From DATBHW01 sp035307385 (GTDB lineage: Bacteria > Chloroflexota > Ktedonobacteria > Ktedonobacterales > DATBGS01), in the NCBI GenBank assembly GCA_035307385.1, contig DATGID010000064.1, positions 1-64,000 of the forward strand: a stretch of DNA of 64,000 nt, given 5' to 3'. Below, one piece after another: positions 33,296 to 41,668 of the stretch. The notes beneath the pieces are model-generated. The model was not told the origin of the DNA, searched no databases, and saw nothing but the letters and a program-made list of their open reading frames with translations. The first letter of the stretch is position 1. Each line of letters begins with the position of its first letter. The translations under genes were made by a program, and so were the position numbers.

Positions 33296-34008
33296 ACCGA
33301 TGAAGGCTCCTCAGCCTGATAGGCAACCGGGTCTTTTCCGCCGTTTTCGGCAAAGCCTTTGAGGCGCAGCAGGCAGGCGTCGCATTTGCCGCAGGCTTCG
33401 CCGCTGGGCGAAGGGTCATAACACGAGAGTGTGATGGAATAGTCGACGCCGAGCGACAGCCCACGCTGGATGATCTGCGCCTTGGTTAGTTCGATCAGCG
33501 GGGTGTGGATTTTCAGGCGCTGGCGGCCCTCAACCCCAGCCTTGGTTGCCAGGTTTGCCATCTGTTCATAGGCGGCGATGTATTCGGGTCGGCAGTCGGG
33601 GTAGCCGCTGTAATCGAGGGCGTTGACGCCGATAAAGATGTCGTTGGCTTCCAGGACTTCAGCCCAGGCCAGCGCGAACGAGAGAAAGATGGTGTTGCGC
33701 GCGGGCACGTAGGTGACGGGGATGCCGTGGCCCATCTCCGCGAGGTCGCGACCCTTGGGGACGGCAATATCGCTGGTGAGCGCGGAGCCGCCGAAGAGGC
33801 GCAGGTCGATGTCGACGATAATATGCTGCTCCACGCCCAGGCGCGCGGCGACACGTTGCGCCGCCTCGATCTCCAGTTCGTGGCGCTGCCCATAGCGGAA
33901 GGTGAGCGCGTGGGGCGCGAAGCCTTCTTGTTTGGCGATGGCAAGCGTGGTAGTGGAATCAAGCCCACCGCTCAGTAAGACAATGGCTTTTGGTGGTGTA
34001 TCGCTCAT
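33292..34008 (-). CDS. queC: 7-cyano-7-deazaguanine synthase
   Basis: ATP-dependent synthesis of preQ0 from 7-carboxy-7-deazaguanine and ammonia. P-loop VLLSGGLDSTT at residues 10-20, TFRYGQRHELE, VPARNTIFLSFALAWAE, NALDYSGYPDCRPEYI, and the C-terminal zinc site LSCYDPSPSGEACGKCDACLLR. The length of 238 is normal. It is preceded by a small gene of unknown function (34060-34623) in the same orientation with a 51-base gap, so that gene probably leads the operon. Confidence 0.97.
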   Translation of the reverse strand: MSDTPPKAIVLLSGGLDSTTTLAIAKQEGFAPHALTFRYGQRHELEIEAAQRVAARLGVEQHIIVDIDLRLFGGSALTSDIAVPKGRDLAEMGHGIPVTYVPARNTIFLSFALAWAEVLEANDIFIGVNALDYSGYPDCRPEYIAAYEQMANLATKAGVEGRQRLKIHTPLIELTKAQIIQRGLSLGVDYSITLSCYDPSPSGEACGKCDACLLRLKGFAENGGKDPVAYQAEEPSSV

Positions 34009-34059
34009 GCTGGTCCTCGCTGTTCCGAGCCGCTCTGACTTATTATCTCATAATTGTGG

Positions 34060-34623
34060 TCAAATCTGATAATCGTCTTCTGCCGCAGGTGTCCCTGGCG
34101 CTTTGGGGGCGTCGGCAGAAGCCTCTTCGTCGTCATCCCCAAGGAGCAGTTGAGCAAACGAAGTGTACGCTGGTTTGATCCAGGCATCATCAGATATCTG
34201 GTCATTGAGACCATCCTGGCTCGTTCCTGCCGGGTCTTCGGGCAGGTCGGTGATCGGTCTGCGCGTGCCAAGCTGCTGGGCAAGATCGCGCTCGTGGCCC
34301 TGCCATTGCTCGATGAGCGCGGCGGCCATTTCGACGACTTTTTCAAAATGACGCCGCTGTTCGGGCAGCAAGATGGGCGGGTGAGGGGTGGAACGGATGC
34401 GATGGATGACATAGGCCAGCGCCCAGGACGTGGCGCTGTGTTCGTTCCATTCCTCTTCGACGGCGCTGTTCCACTGCTGCTCGGCTGCCAGCGTTGGTTC
34501 GGCTTCCGATATAGGCTGGGCAATTTGGTTGTCGGATTCAGCAGGCATGATCAGATCATTGGTGTGTTCAGACGCTTGATCCGTTTTTTGCATTGATGTG
34601 GGCCACATGCTGATCTCAGACAA
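34060..34623 (-). CDS. Hypothetical protein leading the queC-queE-queD operon
   Basis: The 187-residue product has a disordered acidic N-terminus, a helical centre (SAVEEEWNEHSATSWALAYVIHRI and LLPEQRRHFEKVVEMAAALIEQWQGHERDLAQQL) and an acidic C-terminus (LLLGDDDEEASADAPK). No family recognised. The start is TTG at 34623, which has GAGGAA 7 bases upstream; ATG 34608 is the alternative. A consensus-like promoter (34677-34706) lies upstream, so it is probably co-transcribed with queC. Confidence 0.65.
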   Translation of the reverse strand: MSEISMWPTSMQKTDQASEHTNDLIMPAESDNQIAQPISEAEPTLAAEQQWNSAVEEEWNEHSATSWALAYVIHRIRSTPHPPILLPEQRRHFEKVVEMAAALIEQWQGHERDLAQQLGTRRPITDLPEDPAGTSQDGLNDQISDDAWIKPAYTSFAQLLLGDDDEEASADAPKAPGTPAAEDDYQI

Positions 34624-34676
34624 AGGCGTTTCCTCGAGTTATCTGAAAGGGCACTTGCGACGTATTGCGTCCCCTC

Positions 34677-34706
34677 ATTATACGGCTGAAGCGTAAATTC
34701 AGTCAA
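34677..34706 (-). promoter_or_regulatory. Promoter of the que operon
   Basis: On the minus strand TTGACT (34701-34706) and a perfect TATAAT (34677-34682) are 18 bases apart. A palindrome GCCGCT-GA-AGCGGC (34710-34723) lies directly upstream of the -35 and could be an operator. Confidence 0.75.
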
Positions 34707-34709
34707 GTT

Positions 34710-34723
34710 GCCGCTGAAGCGGC
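34710..34723. repeat. Palindrome next to the que promoter
   Basis: GCCGCT (34710-34715) and AGCGGC (34718-34723) form a 6-bp inverted repeat with a 2-base spacer, 4 bases upstream of the -35 element. Confidence 0.5.
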
Positions 34724-34820
34724 TGATGGGCTGAAGGACATGCTGCTTGCACCAGGCGAGCAGCACATTCGGTAGTCTGAAGAGGTGCAAAAAGCGTCAG
34801 CAAAAAGCTTCAACAGGCTC

Positions 34821-34849
34821 TTGTATCCGCTTGACATCCCTGCTACACT
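34821..34849 (+). promoter_or_regulatory. Promoter of the XRE-type regulator gene
   Basis: TTGTAT (34821-34826), 17 bases, TACACT (34844-34849), about 100 bases before the ATG at 34951. The rest of the 34624-34950 gap holds only this and the oppositely directed que promoter. Confidence 0.55.
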
Positions 34850-34950
34850 GCGAAGCACAGACAGACTCGTCTCTACTTATTCCCCATGTCCACCTCGTTC
34901 TGCCGGTGGCAGGCATCTTCTTCCTGAGTGGCTAGAGGAGTGTTCAACAT

Positions 34951-35451
34951 ATGTACTCTAATTCTGGACCATCTGGTCGTTCCATACATCCCGATAATTC
35001 GTATAGCCATAAGCCGGGCGCGCAGTTGAGTATGAGCGCCAATGGAGGCAGCGGCTCGGGGCGGCGCTCGGGCGAGTCGACGCGGAATCCGCTGGGCCAG
35101 CTTATCGAGCATCGCTTCGCCGAAGCCAGTTCGCCGTGCCGCTCGTATTCCGAGTTGGAGCGCCGGTCGGGCGTGTCGCGCGAGGCGCTGAGCCGCTATA
35201 TCACCTCGCGCACTGATCGCCGCCGCTCGCCAACTGTCGAGACGCTTTCGGCCATTGCTGGCGCGCTGGATATGAATATCGAGGTGCTCTGCCGGGCAGC
35301 GGCTATGCGTGGTCCTGCGCGTCTGGATATGCAGGCGTTGGCAATCAGCCGCAGCGAGCAGTCTGCTCCCCTGCTGGGCCAGTTGACTGACGAGCAGTTT
35401 CACGCGCTGCTGGCTTTTCTGCGTCAGATGCTCGAAAGCCCCAGGCGCTAA
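34951..35451 (+). CDS. XRE-type helix-turn-helix protein
   Basis: The 166-residue product has a disordered Ser/Gly-rich N-terminus (1-45), then a lambda-repressor-like HTH: NPLGQLIEHRFAEAS, SYSELERRSGVSREALSRYITSR, PTVETLSAIAGALDMNIEVLCRAA. The C-terminal 40 residues (LTDEQFHALLAFLRQMLE) look like a dimerisation helix. It is a DNA-binding regulator without a known target. ATG 34951 has GAGGAG about 10 bases upstream. Confidence 0.88.
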   Translation: MYSNSGPSGRSIHPDNSYSHKPGAQLSMSANGGSGSGRRSGESTRNPLGQLIEHRFAEASSPCRSYSELERRSGVSREALSRYITSRTDRRRSPTVETLSAIAGALDMNIEVLCRAAAMRGPARLDMQALAISRSEQSAPLLGQLTDEQFHALLAFLRQMLESPRR

Positions 35452-35483
35452 GGACCTGTGCTGTTAGCAGCCACCAGCACGGG

Positions 35484-36101
35484 CTAGTAGCCGTCGTGAC
35501 TGCTGTTCTGCTTCTGGCGCACGGTGCGCAGCCCGCCTTGTTCACGATAGAACATGAGTTGGATGCCGCGAATGAGTATCCAGCAGAAGACAGGATAGAC
35601 GATCAACGCCAGCAGGGTAGTGAGTTCCGCTTCGCCGCCCCCAATTCTCGGATTACCGACCAGCGAATCAAACGGGGCTGCGAGCGGGTCAGTGATGCCG
35701 AATAGGAAGACCCCAAACGGGCTGTTTGGGTTAGCGCCCACCAGTTTCAGGAAAAAGCGCAGGGCCAGCACGATTTCGATGACGATGAAGACGTAGCGAA
35801 TCGTCGTGCTGATGCGCCGCATGCGTTGGGCTGCTGATTCTGGCGCGTCAACTTCGGTGCTGTAGACGGTTTCGACTTCGGTGGTGTCGCTGTTTTCTAC
35901 GGTTTCTGGTGTTTCAGTGGCATGGCCCGGCCCTGGTTTCATGGGCAAGGGTGGGGTGTCGTCGGAGGTGGGCTGAATCGTTGATTGGACGGGCATCAGA
36001 CCATGCCCACCGGCTAACCCCTGCTGGGGCTGCACCAAGGGGATGGTTGGCAACTCTGATGGATCGGCAGGCGCCTGGTTTTGATCTGGCGCTGGCTGCA
36101 T
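35484..36101 (-). CDS. YggT-family membrane protein
   Basis: The 205-residue product has a long disordered Pro/Thr-rich N-terminus (1-95) before a YggT-type membrane domain: RYVFIVIEIVLALRFFLKLVGAN, SPFGVFLFGITDPLAAPFDSLVG and LLALIVYPVFCWILIRGIQLM. YggT proteins are two-repeat integral membrane proteins with roles in cell shape or osmotic stress that are poorly defined. ATG 36101 with AGAGGAG upstream. The unusual feature is the long N-terminal extension. Confidence 0.85.
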   Translation of the reverse strand: MQPAPDQNQAPADPSELPTIPLVQPQQGLAGGHGLMPVQSTIQPTSDDTPPLPMKPGPGHATETPETVENSDTTEVETVYSTEVDAPESAAQRMRRISTTIRYVFIVIEIVLALRFFLKLVGANPNSPFGVFLFGITDPLAAPFDSLVGNPRIGGGEAELTTLLALIVYPVFCWILIRGIQLMFYREQGGLRTVRQKQNSSHDGY

Positions 36102-36185
36102 GGGAGGTCTCCTCTCTCTTGTGGCCCAAGCGCTCTGCCTTGAAGGACGTGCAATTTTTATTCCAGCGCCAGATCAGATTGTGGA

Positions 36186-37322
36186 TTATTTCGGCTGTGC
36201 CGTTTCTCCCACCGGCTCAGCCGCCTCTTTCTCATCGCTTTTGGTGGCCTCGGACTTGCTCCCTTCGCCGCGCTGCGCGCGCTGCATTTCCCAGCGCCGC
36301 CGCTGGCGTCGTCGCCAGTTGACACGCATGCGCGAGGCCAGGGTGATCGGCCAGTAGAGCAGCGGGCGATAGACGTAATCGTGGGTTGCCAGGCTCAGGC
36401 GCGAGAAGCCGCCAAAGCCGCGCTTGTACTCGTAGACGTTCCACATCTCTTCGCCTGGCTCCAGGATTTCGGGGATGCCGCGAAAATCATACATGGTGCA
36501 GCCCTGCTCTTTGGCCCACAGGAATGTTTTCCAGTGCAGCAGATAGCCCGGCTTGAGGTTGCGATGCTCTGTGGAGGTGGCTCCAAACATGTCCCAGCAC
36601 CAGTCGCCGTAGCGAATGAGGAGATGCCCGACCAGCGTCTCATCCTGAAGACCGGCCAGGAAGAGGCAGGCATCATCGCCAAAGAGTTCGAGGATGTCGG
36701 TGTAGTGCTTGAGCGGCAAGATGGTGAAATCGTCGCGCTGGCTGGTCTGCTGATAGATGCGATAGAAGGCTTGCATATCTTCGGGGGTGCTGGCGAGACG
36801 CACGTCGATGCCGCCGCGCTCGGCGACTTTGATGTTATAGCGCCAGTTGCGTTTCATATCGGCCAGGAGCTTTTTTTCGGGAGGGCTGATGTCCAGCAGC
36901 CAGCTTCGGCGCACGTGGGTAGGGATGGGGTTGGGTTGGAAGCCGAGCTTTTTCAACATGTCGCTCCAACCCGGCGTGCCTTCTTCGACGTTGGGTTCGA
37001 TTTTGAGCATGGCGGCGTGTCCGCGGCGCGCGATGCGATGGAGTTCACTGATGATAACAGGCAGAGCAGGCGAGGTGGGGTCATCGACGACGGGGCCACG
37101 CGGGATATAGAGCCAGGGCGCGCCCACATAGGGCATGGTGGCAAACTGGATGAGCGCGGCGGCCACCAGTTGCTCCCCGTCCAGGACGCCGACGCGCATG
37201 ATGCGCCGTCCGTCGCGCTTCATGAGTTCGCCCCATTGATAGGATTGCATCAGATGGCCGGTCTTTGCGCTGGACACGAAGCCGTCCCACTGCACGCGAT
37301 CAGTAATCTCGCATACTTCCAT
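36186..37322 (-). CDS. FemABX-type aminoacyltransferase
   Basis: The 378-residue product belongs to the Fem family (lipid II interpeptide-bridge transferases using aminoacyl-tRNA): HLMQSYQWGELMKRDGRRIMRVGV, PWLYIPRGPVVDD, RRSWLLDISPPEKKLLADMKRNWRYNIKVAERGG and the second GNAT-like domain with LVGHLLIRYGDWCWDMFGATSTEHR and MYDFRGIPE. It probably adds a residue to the peptidoglycan stem peptide. The C-terminal 45 residues are a basic, then acidic disordered tail. The two genes before and after it are on the same strand. Confidence 0.9.
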   Translation of the reverse strand: MEVCEITDRVQWDGFVSSAKTGHLMQSYQWGELMKRDGRRIMRVGVLDGEQLVAAALIQFATMPYVGAPWLYIPRGPVVDDPTSPALPVIISELHRIARRGHAAMLKIEPNVEEGTPGWSDMLKKLGFQPNPIPTHVRRSWLLDISPPEKKLLADMKRNWRYNIKVAERGGIDVRLASTPEDMQAFYRIYQQTSQRDDFTILPLKHYTDILELFGDDACLFLAGLQDETLVGHLLIRYGDWCWDMFGATSTEHRNLKPGYLLHWKTFLWAKEQGCTMYDFRGIPEILEPGEEMWNVYEYKRGFGGFSRLSLATHDYVYRPLLYWPITLASRMRVNWRRRQRRRWEMQRAQRGEGSKSEATKSDEKEAAEPVGETAQPK

Positions 37323-37366
37323 TCAACATTACTCTTTTCTGCATTATTTTTCTGGCAGGTGATTTT

Positions 37367-37681
37367 TTATTCCGGTCTGGCGATCAGGACATCTTCCCCT
37401 TCGACCTTGACCTCATAGGTGGCTGCGTCTTCGCGCGGCGGGTGCTGAAGCACTTTGCCGGTGCGAATATCGAACTGGCCGAAGTGAACCGGGCAGGTGA
37501 CGACGTAGCCCTCCAACTCGCCATCGCTGAGCGCGCCGCCAACGTGGGTGCATTCGTCGGCAATGGCATAGAAGGAGCCATCGACGTTTGCCAGGCAGAT
37601 GAGTTCCCCATCCACTTCGACGAGTGTCATCTGGCCGGGAGCTAGGTCGCTGACCGAAGCAACTTTGACATATTCAGACAT
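37367..37681 (-). CDS. Rieske [2Fe-2S] ferredoxin
   Basis: The 104-residue product is a small soluble Rieske protein like the ferredoxin subunits of non-haem oxygenases and NirD: both cluster-binding boxes are present, CTHVGG and CPVHFGQFD (Cys-x-His and Cys-x-x-His). ATG 37681 has AAGGAG 10 bases upstream; an upstream in-frame extension is not supported. No oxygenase or nitrite reductase gene is adjacent, so the partner is unknown. Confidence 0.93.
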   Translation of the reverse strand: MSEYVKVASVSDLAPGQMTLVEVDGELICLANVDGSFYAIADECTHVGGALSDGELEGYVVTCPVHFGQFDIRTGKVLQHPPREDAATYEVKVEGEDVLIARPE

Positions 37682-37815
37682 AACAATGTATCTCCTTATC
37701 GGGAAAGAGATGGTATATGGTTTTGATGTGCTGGGTTGCGCCACATTCTGATGGATTATAGCATGATGCCCGCCTTGCCCGCAGCGAAGCAGCCAGGGAT
37801 GATGCTGTGTGACCC

Positions 37816-37824
37816 TGGTACAAT
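37816..37824 (+). promoter_or_regulatory. Extended -10 promoter of the HD-domain gene
   Basis: TGGTACAAT (TACAAT at 37819-37824), an extended -10 without a clear -35, identical to the element before the hydrolase gene at 10395. Confidence 0.5.
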
Positions 37825-37894
37825 AGAGAATAATCTCAGGAGCATGAGCGATGCCTGATACGTGCTGAAATGGAATCGGTTGGAGGATTTGTTC

Positions 37895-38473
37895 ATGGTG
37901 TTAGATCGAGATGAGGCGTTTCGTCTTTTTAGCGAATGGAACCAGAACGATGGACTGGTCAAGCATGGCCTGGCGGTTGAGGCGGCGGTGCGCGCTTATG
38001 CCCGCAAGTTTGGCGAGGATGAGAACAAGTGGGGTATTGCTGGTCTGCTGCACGATATTGATTATGAGCGTCACCCCAGCATCGAGGAACACGGCAAGGT
38101 TGGGGCTGATCTGCTGCGCCAGCATGGCTATCCCGAAGATGTGGTTCACGCGGTGCAGGCGCATAACGACTATCACGGGCTGGCGCGCGACGATTTGCTC
38201 TCGAAGACGGTTTTTGCCTGCGACGAACTGACGGGACTGATTACGGCGACGGCATTGGTGCGGCCCAACAAGAGTATTCTTGGGCTGGAGGCGAGTTCGG
38301 TCAAGAAGAAGATGAAGGACAAAGCCTTTGCGCGCGGGGTGAACCGCGAGGAGATTGTGAAGGGCGCAGAAGAGTTGGGTGTGGACCTGACCGAGCATAT
38401 TACTTTTGTGATTCACGCGATGGAGGCCGAGGCCGACGCGCTGGGCCTGCGCGGGATTGACGTGGCACAGTAG
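37895..38473 (+). CDS. HD-domain phosphohydrolase
   Basis: The 192-residue product has the HD metal-binding set: His24 (LVKHGLAVEAAV), HD at 53-54 (GLLHDIDYERHPS), and a later Asp in VFACDELTGLI. Such small HD proteins are predicted to hydrolyse nucleotides or phosphoesters; the substrate is unknown. ATG 37895 has TGGAGG 8 bases upstream. It converges on the RNA ligase gene across an 18-bp hairpin. Confidence 0.9.
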   Translation: MVLDRDEAFRLFSEWNQNDGLVKHGLAVEAAVRAYARKFGEDENKWGIAGLLHDIDYERHPSIEEHGKVGADLLRQHGYPEDVVHAVQAHNDYHGLARDDLLSKTVFACDELTGLITATALVRPNKSILGLEASSVKKKMKDKAFARGVNREEIVKGAEELGVDLTEHITFVIHAMEAEADALGLRGIDVAQ

Positions 38474-38495
38474 GAGGCAATACGGCCTGAACAGG

Positions 38496-38537
38496 TTTGC
38501 CTGTAGCGCCGCCGTCCCTGGCGGCGCTACAGGCAAA
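38496..38537. terminator. 18-bp hairpin between convergent genes
   Basis: A perfect 18-bp inverted repeat: left arm 38496-38513 (TTTGCCTGTAGCGCCGCC), 6-base loop, right arm 38520-38537. AAA and TTT at its ends give a T-run at the outer base on each strand, so it can end both the HD and the RNA ligase transcripts. It may also be a dispersed repeat. Confidence 0.75.
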
Positions 38538-38559
38538 TTAGCCCATTGGGGGCTGAAGT

Positions 38560-39723
38560 TTATGGGCGCTGATCGGTGATGTACCAGCGGAAGAGTAATG
38601 CCTGGACGCGCTCCGGGCGGTTATCATAGAGCGCGAAGAGCGCCTGGCGCAGCGGGTCGGGCTGGCGCGTGGCCTGCATGGCAAAGCGCTTGCGGCGCTC
38701 GCGTTCGTCGGCGGGAGGGTTGGCCTGGTCGTCGGCCAGTGCCAGAAACTCGGCGTGCAATTGCTTCGCTGCTGCCAGGGTGGCTTCGCTGCGGGCAAGC
38801 TGCTGCTGATAGGTGCGGAAGTAGCCTTTGGCGACCTGGCAGAGTTCATAGTCATAGCCCAGCTCCAGCAGTCCGGCCTCTAGCTCTGCTTCGGTGGTGA
38901 CTTCAGCGCCGCGCGCATATTCGACGATGAGCGCGTAGCTCATGTTGGCGCGCATGGCGTGCAGAGCCAGGTAGCGCGCGCTTTTGAGTTTGATGAGCAG
39001 TTGCCCACGCTGGAGCCTGACGACCACGCCTTCGCGGTCGCTCCAGTCGCGCACCGCTGCAAACAGCGCCTTGAGGTCGCGGGGCAGTTCCACCAGGGGC
39101 ACGCATTGCAGCCCGTGCTCGCTGGCAAACGTTTGAAGCTGCTCAACGGGCATGAGATGAGCGTCGGCGTGGCGCACGGCCCCCAGAAACCAGAGATCAT
39201 CTTGCTCGTAGGCGATGACGATGAGGTTGGCTGGCCCGACGTATTCAAACAGCAGCGACCCTTCCGGCATCAGCGTGGGGTCCAGCAGGGCAGGATAGCG
39301 GGCTGCGGCAATGGCGTGCGCCAGGGGACCGAAGTCGCCGCCGTCCCAGGTTCCGCGCGTGCGAAAGATGACGCGGCCATCAGGCAAGACGCTGCGAATG
39401 ATGAGCGTGCCGTCGAGCTTTTCAGTGAAGAAAACTTCTTCGCCGCTGCCCAGGGCGGCTTCGAGTTTGGCGTCGTTGGTGGGTCGCTCGCCGGTATTGA
39501 AGAACTTGGGCCAACCGCTGGAGACCACCAGCCCGCGTCGGTCCACGACGACGGAGCGCAGGGGCAGTTCATCTTCGGACCAGTCCCATTTGTTGTGTTT
39601 GGGATGAATGAAAGTATAGTCATTCATCTCTTCGATGATGAAGCTTTTGCGGTCCACCAGGCTGCGCTCCAGGCGGCGCGTGCCGTCCTGGTGGCCCCAT
39701 AGGTGCGATGCCTCGTCAGCCAT
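38560..39723 (-). CDS. T4 RNA ligase 1-like ligase
   Basis: The 387-residue product carries the nucleotidyltransferase motifs of T4 Rnl1-type RNA ligases: motif I EKLDGT with Lys102 as the AMP-linked lysine, motif III FEYVGP at 159-164, motif IV REGVVVR at 230-236 and motif V LLIKLKS at 242-248. The N-terminal part (SFIIEEMNDYTFIHP, LRSVVVDRRGLVVSSGWPKFFN) matches the Rnl1 adenylation domain start. Rnl1 joins 3'-OH to 5'-phosphate RNA ends, for example in tRNA repair. The C-terminal 120 residues are helical. ATG 39723 behind AGGAG. No kinase/phosphatase (Pnkp) partner is adjacent. Confidence 0.85.
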   Translation of the reverse strand: MADEASHLWGHQDGTRRLERSLVDRKSFIIEEMNDYTFIHPKHNKWDWSEDELPLRSVVVDRRGLVVSSGWPKFFNTGERPTNDAKLEAALGSGEEVFFTEKLDGTLIIRSVLPDGRVIFRTRGTWDGGDFGPLAHAIAAARYPALLDPTLMPEGSLLFEYVGPANLIVIAYEQDDLWFLGAVRHADAHLMPVEQLQTFASEHGLQCVPLVELPRDLKALFAAVRDWSDREGVVVRLQRGQLLIKLKSARYLALHAMRANMSYALIVEYARGAEVTTEAELEAGLLELGYDYELCQVAKGYFRTYQQQLARSEATLAAAKQLHAEFLALADDQANPPADERERRKRFAMQATRQPDPLRQALFALYDNRPERVQALLFRWYITDQRP

Positions 39724-39754
39724 CGGCTGCTCCTCTCAAGAAAACGTCCATCGT

Positions 39755-40543
39755 TCACCAGATGCCTTTCATGATGCCGCCGTCAACCGGAATGCTGGCG
39801 CCGGTGATGTAGGCGGCCTGGCGCGAGGCGAGGAAGGCCACCAGCGCGGCCAGTTCTTCTGGTTCGCCGAGCCGCCCCAGCGGGATGTTCTTTTCGACGC
39901 GCTTGATGGCTTCTTCGACGCTGATGCCAAGCTGCTGGGCGGTGCGCTCGCGCAGGGAACGCTGGCGATCCGTCAGGATGCTGCCGGTGATGATGTTGTT
40001 GACGGTGATGTGATCTGGCCCCAACTCTTGCGAGAGCGTTTTTGCCAGGCCGATCACGCCAGGGCGGATGCTGTTGGAGAGGGTCAGCCCCTCAATTGGC
40101 TCGCGCACCGAGGTCGAGACGAGGTTGATGATGCGTCCGCCGCCTTGCTTGCGCAGATGAGGAAGCGCGGTGTTGACGAGCCGGACGACGCTCATCAGGT
40201 TGAGGTGAAACGCCTGCTCCCACTGCTCTTCGGTGGCGGTGGCAAAGGTGCCGGGCGTGGGACCGCCCGCGTTGCAGACAAGGATGTCGAGTCGGCCAAA
40301 CTCGCTGGCGGCTCGGTCAACGACCTGGCGGATGTCGTCCGGTTTGGTGACATCGGCCTGGATGGCGATGGCCTGCGCGCCCTTCGCGCGCGCGGCGGCG
40401 GCGGTTTCGTTGAGCGCGTCGAGGTCGCGGGCAAAGACGGCGACGTTGACGCCCTCCGCTGCCAGGGCGATGGCGCAGGCGCGGCCCAGTCCTTTACTAG
40501 CGGCGGCGACGATGGCGCTCTGTCCCTTGATGCCGAAATCCAT
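39755..40543 (-). CDS. Atypical short-chain dehydrogenase (BKR-like, catalytic Tyr/Lys missing)
   Basis: The 262-residue product has the SDR fold (VNVAVFARD, LDILVCNAGGPTPG, RIINLVSTS and VPVDGG-like C-terminus) but not the active site: the cofactor motif is AAASKGLG, and where YxxxK is expected the sequence is LSNSIRPG (Leu155 and Ile159 in the Tyr and Lys positions). This matches the SDR subgroup described as lacking a perfect catalytic tetrad. Activity as a reductase is therefore doubtful. ATG 40543; 31 bases after it the RNA ligase gene starts on the same strand. Confidence 0.9.
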   Translation of the reverse strand: MDFGIKGQSAIVAAASKGLGRACAIALAAEGVNVAVFARDLDALNETAAAARAKGAQAIAIQADVTKPDDIRQVVDRAASEFGRLDILVCNAGGPTPGTFATATEEQWEQAFHLNLMSVVRLVNTALPHLRKQGGGRIINLVSTSVREPIEGLTLSNSIRPGVIGLAKTLSQELGPDHITVNNIITGSILTDRQRSLRERTAQQLGISVEEAIKRVEKNIPLGRLGEPEELAALVAFLASRQAAYITGASIPVDGGIMKGIW

Positions 40544-40667
40544 AGAGACGCTCCTCCTATCAATGTAATCTCCATCTAATCATCTCTCTGATTGTATCCT
40601 TGCCGCTGAGAAATATCTACTGCTGGCGCGCGGAGTGATGCCCAGATGGGATATAAAGGGTGATTCA

Positions 40668-40697
40668 TTGACGCTGTGCTGCTGGTTTTGCTATGCT
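40668..40697 (+). promoter_or_regulatory. Promoter of the 40754 gene
   Basis: TTGACG (40668-40673), 18 bases, TATGCT (40692-40697), 57 bases before the ATG. Confidence 0.55.
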
Positions 40698-40753
40698 GAC
40701 GGCGTGATGATGGCAGAGGAGCGGCGGGAACACACTACAATGGATGGATTACA

Positions 40754-41656
40754 ATGCCTCGGAAACGTGGACGGAAACGACGGATGGCTGATGAGCGAGA
40801 GCAGCGTCACTGGATTGGCTGGGGACGCTCGCCCCGCCCGCTGCTGCTGGCCGGTCTGGCGCTGGCGACGATTGCGGCCAGCCTGGGGCTTTCGTGGTTG
40901 TTGCAGGGGGTGAAGTCGGCGGCTGATCTGAACGGGCCGCATCAGCAGTGGCATGGGGTGGTGGTGCAGCATCAAGAGGGCAATCTGCTCTTTACCGGCG
41001 TGGTGATGCAGTACGCGCTGGTCGTCGGGTTTATCGATACGCATAACCCTTCCGCGACGTTCACGGTGCAGGTGGATGCCGCGATCTATCATGCTGTTCC
41101 CGATGGCAAGCTGATTACGCTGGACCTTGGCCCGCAGACGGGGCATGTCTACGCGCTGGCAACTTCGAGCGATGGCGTCACCTGGAGTCATCAAGACCTG
41201 GACTCTGGCGGCGCGCAGCTACGCCTGCTGTGCTGGCTGCTGCTAAGCTCCGGCGGTGTGCTGACGCTGCTGGGGCTGGTGGGTCTGGTGCTGCTGGTGT
41301 TGGGCGCAGCCGATTTGCTGGGCGGGACCGATCTGGTGACAGGGGTGGTCGTCGATGTGGAAGAGGGCAGCTTCTGGCACATGCCGTATGTGGTGGTTGA
41401 TCGCGGGGCTGGCCCGCTGAAGCTATTGGCGCTGCGGCAGTCGATGTATGAGAAAGTTTGCGAGGATGGCGGGCGCAGCCAGATGACCTTCATTGTTTCG
41501 CGGCTGCTGCTTCATGTGCGCCGCGCCAAGCGACATCGCTCAGGCGAGAAGAGGGCTGGGAGGCGGGCGCAGGAACAACCCCAGGAAACGCTGGCGGAGC
41601 TGGCAGACAGCCGCGACTGGTACGGCCCAGGGCAATCCCAGCAATTTTATCGATAG
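40754..41656 (+). CDS. Membrane protein of unknown function
   Basis: The 300-residue product has a basic N-terminus (MPRKRGRKRRM), one transmembrane segment at about 29-50, an extracytoplasmic beta-rich region (about 55-155), a second hydrophobic segment (LLCWLLLSSGGVLTLLGLVGLVLLVLG) and a cytoplasmic basic tail. No family recognised. Its end is 12 bases from the convergent obg stop. Confidence 0.65.
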   Translation: MPRKRGRKRRMADEREQRHWIGWGRSPRPLLLAGLALATIAASLGLSWLLQGVKSAADLNGPHQQWHGVVVQHQEGNLLFTGVVMQYALVVGFIDTHNPSATFTVQVDAAIYHAVPDGKLITLDLGPQTGHVYALATSSDGVTWSHQDLDSGGAQLRLLCWLLLSSGGVLTLLGLVGLVLLVLGAADLLGGTDLVTGVVVDVEEGSFWHMPYVVVDRGAGPLKLLALRQSMYEKVCEDGGRSQMTFIVSRLLLHVRRAKRHRSGEKRAGRRAQEQPQETLAELADSRDWYGPGQSQQFYR

Positions 41657-41668
41657 GGGGCAGATGGG

